Assembly: GCA_943368475.1 (NCBI GenBank)
Contig: CALRLF020000013.1
Span: forward strand, 1-64,000
From: UBA1930 sp943368475
GTDB taxonomy: Bacteria > Bacteroidota > Bacteroidia > Chitinophagales > Chitinophagaceae
DNA length: 64,000 nucleotides
Direction: 5' to 3'
Below are positions 8,503-17,550 of the stretch, in pieces. Below the pieces are notes generated by a model, which was not told the DNA's origin, made no database searches, and was given only the letters and a program-made list of their open reading frames with translations. Made by a program: the position numbers and the translations under genes. Positions within the stretch are counted from its first letter, which is position 1. Each line of letters begins with the position of its first letter.

Positions 8503-9801
8503 TTATTTTAAAGTAAATAAATGCTTAGGTATAAACTCTAAAATTTTAACTGGCTGCATATTAATGTTCACAATTTTTTCTCCATCGCCTTGTGCATTCA
8601 TTTGCACAAATACTTGTAGTTGCTTAGTTTGCTTCCACAATTCTGTGTCATAGCTGGGTTCCCATGCACCAAGGTTTTCTTTCAACAGATCTACAGCTTT
8701 CCACTTTTTTAAGTTACGATCCGTATTCCTATAAATGGTTACAGCATTTGCTCTTTCTTCATCTCTACAAATCAAAAAAACTTTTTTATTATTTACCAAA
8801 ACCTGTGGTCGGGAAATTGGGATTCTTTTTGTGCCCACCCCACTCAATGAAAATGTGCCAATACGATTAGAAACTTGTTTTACATACCACTGATTTTGCT
8901 TTTGATAAATCAAGTGATATTCAGGCTTCTTTGTTTTAGCAGAAGTAAAATATGTAGCAATATAGGGTTCACCTTTTTCATTCACATACATCGATGTTTG
9001 ATTTATCAATTCACTTTTTTGAGGAATGCTGCACACAATTTCTGCATTCGAAATATTTATTGGCAAACTATAATTTTCGTTGGTAGATTTTTTCCAGGTA
9101 ATTCCACCATCAAAACTCACTGCATAATTCATATCATGGTTGCTGCTAACATCACTACTTTCTCTCCAAACCCAACTAATATGTATGGCATCTTTATCGT
9201 CTACAAATGCCTGCCAGTAAGCATTTCGTTTGCCTTCTCCATCTATTAAATTGTGTTGTAATTGCACCCACTTTGCTTCTTTTAAAATATACCTATTCAT
9301 CACTAAATTTCCTTTACCTGATGCTCCATCTCTATACAAAAACAACAAATCGCCATTGCTGAATTTATAAAATTCAGGATAGGTAACACTCTTTTCATGT
9401 AAAGTAGTCATGCTTTCATTGTCTATTAATTCTAATGACAATGGACTTAAACTTTTGCTATAAAACAATTTATTGCCATGATGATTCCATGAAATATGTA
9501 AATAGCCATCTCCATCAACCATAATGCTTATGCTATTATGGGCATCTTTAATATTTCCTTTCTTTGAAGTAACTTTTATCTCCCAACTATCAGTTCCTAA
9601 CTTTCTTTTGGCTAATACTACTGCTCCTGTAGAATCATAATAAGCAGCAAACTGGTAACCCTTATAACTCACTACGCTATTTTTTCTAAATACAACGGTA
9701 TTAATAGATGTTGAAGCCCAACCATTACCAATTGTTGATTGATGTTGACTAAAGCCAGCAAACACAAAACACCAAAAAAATAGTGCAATAAAATATTTCA
9801 A
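8503..9801 (-). CDS. Secreted BNR-4 repeat propeller, PL24/PL25-like candidate polysaccharide lyase
   Basis: A 432-residue protein with signal peptide (cleavage after AGFSQ, residue 19). The rest is a BNR-4 type propeller: DAHNSISI with H88, then HISWNHHGNKLFYS with H107/H108, later FVDDKDAIHISWVWRES and FDGGITWKK. The paired His motifs resemble the active-site region of ulvan lyases PL24/PL25, which cleave next to rhamnose (family knowledge; similarity judged by eye). The start is TTG at 9801: the codon before it is TTC and the one before that is the TAA of GH105, so no in-frame ATG exists upstream and the signal peptide requires this start. It is translationally coupled to GH105. Likely acts on rhamnose-uronate oligomers; a glycosidase role is also possible. 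Confidence 0.8.
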   Translation of the reverse strand: MKYFIALFFWCFVFAGFSQHQSTIGNGWASTSINTVVFRKNSVVSYKGYQFAAYYDSTGAVVLAKRKLGTDSWEIKVTSKKGNIKDAHNSISIMVDGDGYLHISWNHHGNKLFYSKSLSPLSLELIDNESMTTLHEKSVTYPEFYKFSNGDLLFLYRDGASGKGNLVMNRYILKEAKWVQLQHNLIDGEGKRNAYWQAFVDDKDAIHISWVWRESSDVSSNHDMNYAVSFDGGITWKKSTNENYSLPINISNAEIVCSIPQKSELINQTSMYVNEKGEPYIATYFTSAKTKKPEYHLIYQKQNQWYVKQVSNRIGTFSLSGVGTKRIPISRPQVLVNNKKVFLICRDEERANAVTIYRNTDRNLKKWKAVDLLKENLGAWEPSYDTELWKQTKQLQVFVQMNAQGDGEKIVNINMQPVKILEFIPKHLFTLK

Positions 9802-9804
9802 GAA

Positions 9805-10914
9805 TTACTTTTTTAGATGCTTGTACAATTCAGTTCCTGCTAATAAAAATGCACCCACACCATAAATTTCAGTGCTTTCGTAACTCACTTTATCTGGCGA
9901 TGCTCCAATAGGCTGCACATAGCCCAACATACCATTTTCATGTATAGAACTCAGCATTGCATGCCATGCTTTTTCAACAACTGGCCAATAGGTTTTCTTA
10001 TCTAATAATTTATTGTTAATACCCCATAAAATAGCATAGGTATAAAAGCCGGTACCACTTGTTTCTTTAATATTGTAGTTATCAGGATCAAGTAACGACG
10101 CATGCCATGTTCCATCTTTTTGTTGCAAAGAAGCTATCTTAGCACTCATATCTTTAAACAAATTTTCCCATCTTTTTCTATCTGTATAATTTTTAGGCGT
10201 ACTCTCTAAAACCCTTGCCAATCCTGCTAAAACCCAGCCATTACCCCTGCTCCAAAAAACTTTCTCACCATTTTTTTCTTTCTTATTCAAATAGCTTCCA
10301 TCTCTGCTGTACAAGTGTGCAGCACTATCATACAAATAGTCAGTTGTCTTCCACCAAAGCTTTGCAGTAATATCTAAATATTTTTTGTTCCCTGTTGCTT
10401 TGTATAAATAGCTCAATGCTGGTGGCCCCATAAACAATGCATCGCACCATGCCCATTCTCTATTTTCAATTTTATTTTTCCAATCCAAACTCTCACTATG
10501 TGGATTTGCATATATACTATCTGCTAATTGTATAAAACTGCTCACCATTTTTTCGTCTTTATACTTCATGTATAATAAAGAAAAAGTTTGAGCCACACAA
10601 TAATCATCTGCATGAAATCTTCTTCGCCCAGTTTGCCAATTTAATAGCTCACATTTTTTGTACAAAGTTTGCTCATACAAATCATTTTTACTAACTGTAC
10701 TTAATGCCTGTAAGCCAGTAAAACCAGCAGCATTTGTCCAATCGTTCCACCTGTATTTACTTCCACTATCCTGCCAACGTTTTAATTGCCAATTGGCTAC
10801 CCGTTCCATTTGTGCCAACACTGATTTTTTATTGAATACAGTATCTCCAGCAAATGCATTAAACAGTAGAGCTAAGAACAGTGTTGTAAAAAAAACTTTC
10901 CTTTTCATAATCAT
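9805..10914 (-). CDS. GH105 unsaturated rhamnogalacturonyl hydrolase
   Basis: A 369-residue protein that should remove the 4,5-unsaturated galacturonosyl residue left at the non-reducing end by rhamnogalacturonan lyases. Signal peptide, cleavage near AFAG (residue 23), so periplasmic. GH105/GH88 landmarks of the (alpha/alpha)6 barrel are present: HADDYCVAQ with D103/D104, WAWCDALFMGPP with D158 (matching the two catalytic Asp of YteR), FWSRGNGW and ETSGTGFYTYA. Two ATGs, at 10914 and 10908, are equally possible. It heads the minus-strand trio with the BNR-4 and GH43-like genes and is divergent from PL11, whose product it would consume. Confidence 0.93.
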   Translation of the reverse strand: MIMKRKVFFTTLFLALLFNAFAGDTVFNKKSVLAQMERVANWQLKRWQDSGSKYRWNDWTNAAGFTGLQALSTVSKNDLYEQTLYKKCELLNWQTGRRRFHADDYCVAQTFSLLYMKYKDEKMVSSFIQLADSIYANPHSESLDWKNKIENREWAWCDALFMGPPALSYLYKATGNKKYLDITAKLWWKTTDYLYDSAAHLYSRDGSYLNKKEKNGEKVFWSRGNGWVLAGLARVLESTPKNYTDRKRWENLFKDMSAKIASLQQKDGTWHASLLDPDNYNIKETSGTGFYTYAILWGINNKLLDKKTYWPVVEKAWHAMLSSIHENGMLGYVQPIGASPDKVSYESTEIYGVGAFLLAGTELYKHLKK

Positions 10915-10955
10915 GTATTTTTTATGGCTATCAACTTAACAACAAAATTAAACTA

Positions 10956-11041
10956 CAGTTACCGCTTTTCGTTACAAGTCCTCGTCTACACCTATCGTTG
11001 TAGTCTGTGGGCTTTTCACTGCAATCGGTCAGCCCTTGGGC
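10956..11041 (+). repeat. Structured dispersed repeat, copy 1, within the 536-base intergenic region
   Basis: The ends CAGTTACCGCTTT and CTGCAATCGGTCAGCCCTTGGGC recur at 21867-21936, while the middle differs. In both copies ACCG near the left end can pair with CGGT near the right end, GCCC-TT-GGGC forms a small terminal stem, and the variable middle contains its own stem (here CTACA with TGTAG). Stem conservation with sequence change in the middle suggests a structured RNA or DNA element. The rest of 10915-11450 is A/T-rich apart from the CAGGAT motif at 11291. Confidence 0.6.
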
Positions 11042-11290
11042 TAAATAATGTTTATCAACTTTTATATAATAACAGAGTTTATAGATTTCGTTTCTGTAGT
11101 TTAATCACTTGTACTGAAATAAGTACCAATTAAATTTTCGAATGCTAACATAAATAATTTTAAACTAAGTAGAGTTGTAAATTATTCATTCAAAAAAAGA
11201 AATTAAAATTCGTTTCGTCCTAAACAAATTTTAGTTAATGCAATTTTACAATTCACTTATTCTTGCAGAAGTCTTATTGGCTTTGCATTT

Positions 11291-11306
11291 CAGGATGGAA
11301 CAGGAC
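11291..11306 (+). promoter_or_regulatory. CAGGAT-N4-CAGGAC tandem motif upstream of PL11
   Basis: Two six-base half sites 10 bp apart, the second with one mismatch (CAGGAC), preceded by a T-rich flank as at the other sites in this window. It points toward the PL11 gene and lies 145 bases before its ATG. Part of a set of five sites upstream of pectin genes, so inferred to be an operator for a shared activator. Confidence 0.6.
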
Positions 11307-11450
11307 TGACAATTGGAACCTCAACGTAATTTGCAATTTTATAAAATATAATCGATTGCTGTATTTTATGCAATTGCCGTTTGCCTATTGATATCTTATA
11401 GCTACAATGGCATTGTAAAAGCTACTAATTATTGTTAAACATTCGTTGGT

Positions 11451-14400
11451 ATGAAAAAAAGTTTCTCTTCTAAATTACTGTTGTATAATAACAGTTTTAC
11501 ACTAAGGGCACTTTGCATAAGTGTATTATTCAGTATTTTCTTTCTAAACTCAAAAGCCCAGCAATGGAGTGTTTTAGGCAATGAAAGTCAAATTTCTAGT
11601 GCTGCTGCATCTTATACTACAATTGCTGTTTTAGAAGATACTGCATTTGCATGCTTTAGAGAGGGTACAGTTACAAAAGTAAAAAAGAAGAATCCTGTTT
11701 CTGGAAACTGGAATCAAGTAGGTCCAGATATTGGTACAAATACTTTATATGGGAGGGTGTATTTTGATAAACAAAACAATTTAATTGTTGCTTATTTAGA
11801 TGGTGCTAGTAGCAATAAACTTGCATTACAAATGTATAATCCTGCAACAGGTTTATGGGAGCCATTTAACAACGACCCCAACAATTTATATATTTCTACA
11901 GCTTCAGTAAATAATGGTGTATCACAATACAGTTCAACACCAAGATTTTCGTTGGTATTTGACTCTAACAATGTTCCCTATATTGCATTTGGAGAAGGAA
12001 CCAACCTTACACCATTCGTTAAAAAATTCGATGGCACTTCATGGGTCACAGTGGGCACTGGTGCTGTAGATGCATCAGCAAAAGCAGTGGCAGTAAGCCT
12101 TGTAATTGATGAGTCAGATGTGCCATGGCTGACATTTGTAAGTTTATCTACTGCTACATCATCTACAGGAACCCTTGCTTTGTACAAACTAAACAATACC
12201 AACTGGACTTCTATTACAACTTCAGTAACGAATGCCATTCGTCACACCAATATGGTACTAAACTCAAGTAATAATTTTACAATAGCATATTTTAATACGG
12301 GTAATTTAAACAGAGCAACCACAATTACCTATAATAAAACAACGAATATTTGGGGTAGTACTTCTGTGCTTTCTTCAAGAGACGCACCCAATCTAAGTTT
12401 GATAAAAGATATTTCAGGAAACTTATATTGTTCGTTTATAGATTATATGTCTAGCACTGCACGTTTTGTTGCAAAAGTTTTTAAACAAGCAGCAGACTCA
12501 ACAGCTTGGGTAGAATTAAAAGACCCACTTTATACAACAGGTGGCATTGATGAGCCAATAGGAAATTTGTCAATAGCAACAGGAAGTGACACTTCTAGTG
12601 CATATCTCATTTATACAAAAACAAATTCGAATAGTTTAAATACACCAGTTGTAAGAAAATATTTACCTCCTGCACCACCCGCTACTTTATCAACCAATAC
12701 GATTACCAATTTTACCACTACAACAGCGATAGCTGGAGGGAATATTACTGCCGATGGTGGTTCAACCATTACTGAACGTGGTGTAGTTTATGGAGCAACA
12801 GTTAATCCAACAATTGCAAACACAAAAATTATAGAAGGCGGAACTGGTATTGGCAATTTTTCTGTTACAATTACAGGTTTGCAACCAGCAACTTTTTACA
12901 ATGTAAGAGCCTATGCAAAAAGTGGAACCAATACAATTACCTATGGAAATAATGTAAGGGTAAACACTTTGATTACGCCAGATGCAGTGGTTACTGCTCC
13001 TAAACAAATGGAGTACTTGAATAGAGGTGTTGTAGCAGTACGTTCTTCATCAACTAAAGTATATTTAAGTTGGCGTTTATTGGGAACAGATTCTACCAAC
13101 ACCACGTTTAATGTTTATCGTAATGGAACATTGTTAAACAGCAGTCCAATTAGTACTTCAACCAACTATGAAGATGTAATAGCTACCAATAGTAGCTATG
13201 TTGTAAAAGCAGTGGTTAATGGAGTTGAAGTTGATGCATCTTCACCAACCAATGTTTGGGCAAACAATCAATTGTCTATCCCACTACAAATACCTCCAGG
13301 GGGTATTACACCAGATGGACAAACCTATGATTATCATGCAAATGATTGCAGTGTTGGTGATGTAGATGGCGATGGGGAATATGAAATATTTGTAAAATGG
13401 ACACCCTCTGTAAAAACAGATAATTTAGACGGTTATACAGGTTTACAATTAATTGATTGTTATAAACTGAATGGTACAAAATTGTGGCAAATAAACTTAG
13501 GAAAAAATATTAGAGCTGGCGACCATTATACCCAATTTTTAGTATATGACTTTGATGGTGATGGTAAGGCTGAAATGATTTGCAAAACAGCTGATGGAAC
13601 CAAAGATGGTAGAGGTGTTTATATTGGAGACTCTGTTGTAGATTATCGTTCTACCAGTGGGTGGGTTCACAATGGACCAGAGTTTTTAACTGTATTCAAT
13701 GGACTTACAGGAGCAGCAATGGCATCTGTAAACTATCAGCCTGCAAGAGGTGCTGTTACTGATTGGGGAGATGGTTATGGAAACAGATGTGACCGTTTTG
13801 TTTCGGCTGTTGCCTACTTAGATGGTATTCGCCCAAGTGCAATTATAGGCAGAGGTTATTATAACAAACTTGTAAGAGCTGCATACGATTGGAGAGGTGG
13901 ACAACTTACTTTACGTTGGATATTTAATAGCAAAGCAACTGGTAACGATGCCTACTCTAGTCAGGGTAATCATCAAATGACTATTGGTGATGCAGATGGT
14001 GATGGTAAAGATGAAATTTTTAATGGATCAAGTGCTATTAATGATAATGGACAACGTTTTTGGAGTAGTGGCAATGGTCATGGCGACGCATTGCACATGA
14101 CAGATATGGATCCTGAAATACCAGGACAAGAAATGTGGCAATGCTTAGAATCTCCAACTGAGTACGCTCCTCTTGGACTACGTTTTAACAATGCAAAAAC
14201 TGGTGCAACTTTATGGGGTGTACCAACCAGTGGAGATGTTGGACGTGCCATGGCTGCTGACATAGATTCTACCCACAAAGGATATGAAGTGTGGGGTTCA
14301 TCGGGTAATTTATATACTTGCAAAGGCGTTCAAATAAGTACCAATAAACCAACTTACAATTTTGGTATTTGGTGGGATGGTGATTTGGCACGTGAATTAT

Positions 14401-15311
14401 TAGATGGCCATGTAATTGACAAATGGAATCCTAATACACAATCATCGAGCAGGTTATTTACCATTTATAATGCTGCACCAGTTACACATAATAATAGTAC
14501 AAAGAAGAACCCATGTTTAATGGCCGATTTAATTGGCGACTGGAGAGAAGAAGTGATATTACGCAGATATGACAATACAGCTCTTATACTTTTTACAACT
14601 ACAAGCCCAACCAATCATCGCATTCATACTTTAATGCATGATGCCCAATATAGAACTGCAATTGCTTGGCAAAATTCTGGATATAACCAACCACCTTATC
14701 CTAGTTTTTATTTGGGCTATAATATGATCACTCCTCCAAAGCCCAATATCTATATACCTTCTACTGCTTTACCTGTTCAATTATTGTCTTTTAATGCAAC
14801 ACCAAAAAACAAAACAGTTGTTTTAAATTGGCAAACAACCAATGAAATAAATAACAAACATTTTGTTGTAGAACATTCTATCAATGGTAGAAATTTTGAA
14901 CCCTTGACGATTGTAAACAGTACTGGATTAGCTGGTTTTTTGAACAACTATACAGCAACTGACTATACTCCTGTTACAGGAATTAACTACTATCGTTTAA
15001 AGCAAGTTGATATGGATGGCAAGTTCGTTTATTCCGAAATTAAGTCGGTTAAATTTTCACAAACTAAACAACTGACTATTTATCCTAACCCTGCTTCTAC
15101 ACAAATTAAATTAGAAATAGACAGCGATGCAACAAACTTGAAATTAAACATCAACACAATAGATGGAAAATTAATTTATCAAGGCAAGGGTTCTTTAGCA
15201 TTGTTGAATACAGATGTAAATAAGCTATTTGTTAAACTATCTTCTGGTATATACAATGTTACATTAGTAGAAGGAAACTCAAGCTATAATACTAAACTGG
15301 TAAAACAGTAA
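11451..15311 (+). CDS. PL11 rhamnogalacturonan endolyase with N-terminal propeller and type IX sorting domain
   Basis: A 1286-residue multidomain protein, about twice the size of a bare PL11 enzyme. A long signal peptide ends at SKAQ (about residue 37). Residues 40-405 are a beta-propeller-like region; 407-510 is a fibronectin/Ig-like domain of the kind common in Bacteroidota surface proteins. The PL11 domain covers about 513-1103 and opens with QMEYLNRGVV. It carries calcium-loop signatures DVDGDGEYEI, DFDGDGKAEM and DADGDGKDEI and the RAGDHYTQF motif. Residues 1105-1286 form the type IX C-terminal region, ending with the YPNPAS motif. It should be exported to the cell surface or medium and cleave alpha-Rha-GalA backbone bonds by beta-elimination. 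Complete gene, followed by a strong terminator. Confidence 0.93.
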   Translation: MKKSFSSKLLLYNNSFTLRALCISVLFSIFFLNSKAQQWSVLGNESQISSAAASYTTIAVLEDTAFACFREGTVTKVKKKNPVSGNWNQVGPDIGTNTLYGRVYFDKQNNLIVAYLDGASSNKLALQMYNPATGLWEPFNNDPNNLYISTASVNNGVSQYSSTPRFSLVFDSNNVPYIAFGEGTNLTPFVKKFDGTSWVTVGTGAVDASAKAVAVSLVIDESDVPWLTFVSLSTATSSTGTLALYKLNNTNWTSITTSVTNAIRHTNMVLNSSNNFTIAYFNTGNLNRATTITYNKTTNIWGSTSVLSSRDAPNLSLIKDISGNLYCSFIDYMSSTARFVAKVFKQAADSTAWVELKDPLYTTGGIDEPIGNLSIATGSDTSSAYLIYTKTNSNSLNTPVVRKYLPPAPPATLSTNTITNFTTTTAIAGGNITADGGSTITERGVVYGATVNPTIANTKIIEGGTGIGNFSVTITGLQPATFYNVRAYAKSGTNTITYGNNVRVNTLITPDAVVTAPKQMEYLNRGVVAVRSSSTKVYLSWRLLGTDSTNTTFNVYRNGTLLNSSPISTSTNYEDVIATNSSYVVKAVVNGVEVDASSPTNVWANNQLSIPLQIPPGGITPDGQTYDYHANDCSVGDVDGDGEYEIFVKWTPSVKTDNLDGYTGLQLIDCYKLNGTKLWQINLGKNIRAGDHYTQFLVYDFDGDGKAEMICKTADGTKDGRGVYIGDSVVDYRSTSGWVHNGPEFLTVFNGLTGAAMASVNYQPARGAVTDWGDGYGNRCDRFVSAVAYLDGIRPSAIIGRGYYNKLVRAAYDWRGGQLTLRWIFNSKATGNDAYSSQGNHQMTIGDADGDGKDEIFNGSSAINDNGQRFWSSGNGHGDALHMTDMDPEIPGQEMWQCLESPTEYAPLGLRFNNAKTGATLWGVPTSGDVGRAMAADIDSTHKGYEVWGSSGNLYTCKGVQISTNKPTYNFGIWWDGDLARELLDGHVIDKWNPNTQSSSRLFTIYNAAPVTHNNSTKKNPCLMADLIGDWREEVILRRYDNTALILFTTTSPTNHRIHTLMHDAQYRTAIAWQNSGYNQPPYPSFYLGYNMITPPKPNIYIPSTALPVQLLSFNATPKNKTVVLNWQTTNEINNKHFVVEHSINGRNFEPLTIVNSTGLAGFLNNYTATDYTPVTGINYYRLKQVDMDGKFVYSEIKSVKFSQTKQLTIYPNPASTQIKLEIDSDATNLKLNINTIDGKLIYQGKGSLALLNTDVNKLFVKLSSGIYNVTLVEGNSSYNTKLVKQ

Positions 15312-15331
15312 TTTAGTATCGCTAAAAAGCA

Positions 15332-15368
15332 AATAAGAAAGGACACCTAGTAGGTGTCCTTTCTTATT
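15332..15368. terminator. Bidirectional 18-bp hairpin terminator
   Basis: A perfect 18-bp stem (15332-15349 with 15351-15368) around a single G, core AAGAAAGGACACCTA. A-rich and T-rich flanks make it usable from both sides. It lies between the converging PL11 and aldo/keto reductase genes. Confidence 0.85.
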
Positions 15369-15413
15369 ATATACATATGATTGCTACAATTGGTACTACT
15401 AAACTAAAAACTA

Positions 15414-16400
15414 CTATTGCAAAATATTTTCTATTTGCAGCAACTCTTCAGTGGAGAATTGGATATTATCTAAACACTTAATAGAGTCTAACAATTGTTC
15501 TGATTTGCTTGCTCCTATTAATACTGACGTAACCCGATTATCCTTCAACAGCCAAGACAATGCCATTTGTGCCAATGTTTGTCCACGCTGTTCAGCTAGC
15601 ACATTCAGAGCTTTAATCTTAGCCAATTTTTCTTCCGTAATTTGTTCTGGCTTTAAAAAAACACCCTTAGTAGCTCTTGAACCTTCGGGAATTCCATTGA
15701 TGTATTTATTGGTTAATAAACCCTGAGCCAATGGAGAGAATGGAATACAACCCACACCAAATTGTTCTACCACATCCAACAATCCACCTTCAACCCAACG
15801 TTCGAACATAGAGTATTTGGGTTGATGAATTAAACAGGGTGTTCCTAAATCTTTTAATATCTGAAATGCTTTAGCTGCTTCTTCTGCTTTGTAATTAGAA
15901 ATGCCCACATACAAGGCTTTACCCTGACGAACAAATAAATCCAAAGTTGCCATGGTTTCTTCCAAAGGAGTATTTGGATCGGGGCGATGATGATAGAAAA
16001 TATCTACATAATCCAACTTCATTCTTTTCAGGCTTTGATCCATACTGGCAACCAAATTTTTCTTACTACCCCATTCCCCATAAGGACCTTCCCACATAAA
16101 GTAACCAGCTTTGCTTGAGATGATCATTTCATCTCTATAGGCAGCAAAATCTTGGTGCAAGATTCTTCCAAAATTAGTTTCAGCACTGCCTGCTGGTGGA
16201 CCATAATTATTGGCTAAATCAAAGTGAGTGATACCATTATCGAATGCTGTATGTAAAGTTTTCCTGTACACATTTTCATCATCTACATCGCCAAAGTTGT
16301 GCCACAAGCCCAATGATAATGCCGATAATTGTATGCCTGATTTACCACAACGACGATATTGCATATTGCTGTATCTGGTTGAATTTCCTGTATAAGACAT
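15414..16400 (-). CDS. Aldo/keto reductase, YghZ / Kv-beta-like
   Basis: A 328-residue cytoplasmic NADPH-dependent reductase. The AKR catalytic tetrad is complete: D61 and Y66 in DLANNY, K97 in SSKAGY, and H137/H138 in YHHRPD. Family signatures YVGISNY, PLAQGLLTNKY and VLIGASKSEQL are present. The overall pattern, including YGPPAGSAE, matches the YghZ subgroup, whose members reduce L-glyceraldehyde 3-phosphate and other short aldehydes. It starts five bases after the upstream GH43-like gene, so the two form one operon with GH106 and possibly PL22. A role in reducing L-lactaldehyde or a sugar fragment from rhamnose is an inference from context. Confidence 0.9.
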   Translation of the reverse strand: MSYTGNSTRYSNMQYRRCGKSGIQLSALSLGLWHNFGDVDDENVYRKTLHTAFDNGITHFDLANNYGPPAGSAETNFGRILHQDFAAYRDEMIISSKAGYFMWEGPYGEWGSKKNLVASMDQSLKRMKLDYVDIFYHHRPDPNTPLEETMATLDLFVRQGKALYVGISNYKAEEAAKAFQILKDLGTPCLIHQPKYSMFERWVEGGLLDVVEQFGVGCIPFSPLAQGLLTNKYINGIPEGSRATKGVFLKPEQITEEKLAKIKALNVLAEQRGQTLAQMALSWLLKDNRVTSVLIGASKSEQLLDSIKCLDNIQFSTEELLQIENILQ

Positions 16401-16405
16401 GAAAA

Positions 16406-17389
16406 TTATTTTTTTAGTTTTTGCGAAACTAGCATATCTCTTTCACAAGTAATTATACCATTTTCCTCCTGTAATTCTGCTAACTGTATCACACTTCTTT
16501 TATCATCAAAGCTTCCTTTGGGTGCTGGATTTTGTTTATCGTGACCGGGATGTGTGAAATAATAAATAAAAGCCTTTCCATTATTTACTACCACTTCACA
16601 ATGCCCTCCAATAGCCTGATCATCTTTCCCTTTTCCAGCATTTTCCAGGATGCGTTGAGGTTGTTTTTTCCAATTAATTAAATCAACTGAACTGTACACA
16701 TCCATGCCTTTCCAAATATCAACTATCATAAAATATTTGTTGTGCCAATAGAAAACTTTTGGTCCTTCTCCCCTGCCAATTGCTTGTTCTTTACCTTTAT
16801 CTGTCCAATGATACAAATCGTTACTCACAGCTTTATAAATGGCTTTACCACCTTTTTCGTTATTATAAAACATTACCCAAGAAGTATCAGATAGTTTTAT
16901 AACAGAAGCATCAATAATTTTATGTGAAGCCAATTCTAATACTGTTTCAAATTTCCAATTCAGCAAGTCATTACTGGTAAGATGTACAATTTCACGTGGA
17001 TGATTCCAATCTTTAAATATGCCTGGAACATAAGTTAAATGCATGTGATAAATGCCGTTGTGTTCTGTAACATCTGGTGCCCAAAAAGTGTATCCTTCAT
17101 TTGGACGATAATTAATGTTAGCGGTGTCTTTATACTTCCAATGTAAACCATCTTTACTTTCGGCAATACCAATTCTTGTTCCATGTACCCAAGCTACAGT
17201 GCTATCTTGAATTGATGCTCTTCTATTGGTATAAAACATCCACCATTTTTTTACTTTTTTGTTGTAGATGATTACAGGGTCAGCAGCTCCATGATAAATG
17301 GGGTCATCGAATAATGGTTTTGGAGCAGTCACTTGTGCAAATAATTGCATACTAATAAAGAAAAAAAATAGTGTAGTTAATTGTTTCAT
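16406..17389 (-). CDS. Secreted GH43-like five-bladed propeller glycosidase
   Basis: A 327-residue protein with signal peptide (cleavage after QLFAQ, residue 19). Propeller motifs: GAADPVIIY with D37 as candidate base, WWMFYTNRR, FWAPDVTEH, IIDASVIKL, and GRGEGPKVF with the candidate catalytic Glu. It belongs to the GH43/GH32-like furanosidase clan but diverges from the other two GH43-type proteins here, and I cannot place the subfamily. It is 161 bases downstream of GH106 and five bases upstream of the aldo/keto reductase. Probably trims neutral side chains of RG-I or a residue exposed by GH106. Confidence 0.8.
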   Translation of the reverse strand: MKQLTTLFFFFISMQLFAQVTAPKPLFDDPIYHGAADPVIIYNKKVKKWWMFYTNRRASIQDSTVAWVHGTRIGIAESKDGLHWKYKDTANINYRPNEGYTFWAPDVTEHNGIYHMHLTYVPGIFKDWNHPREIVHLTSNDLLNWKFETVLELASHKIIDASVIKLSDTSWVMFYNNEKGGKAIYKAVSNDLYHWTDKGKEQAIGRGEGPKVFYWHNKYFMIVDIWKGMDVYSSVDLINWKKQPQRILENAGKGKDDQAIGGHCEVVVNNGKAFIYYFTHPGHDKQNPAPKGSFDDKRSVIQLAELQEENGIITCERDMLVSQKLKK

Positions 17390-17550
17390 TTTTTGTTCAC
17401 TTGTTTTAGGCTCACTGATTTACACAGGTTTTCCCAGATTCTATTGGTAATAAAATACGCTTCGGTAATAGCTGATTCATATTCATTAGTACAAGTGTGC
17501 GACGCCAATGCAGCCACATTTTTGTTCTACTGTTTGTTACAAAAAATATT

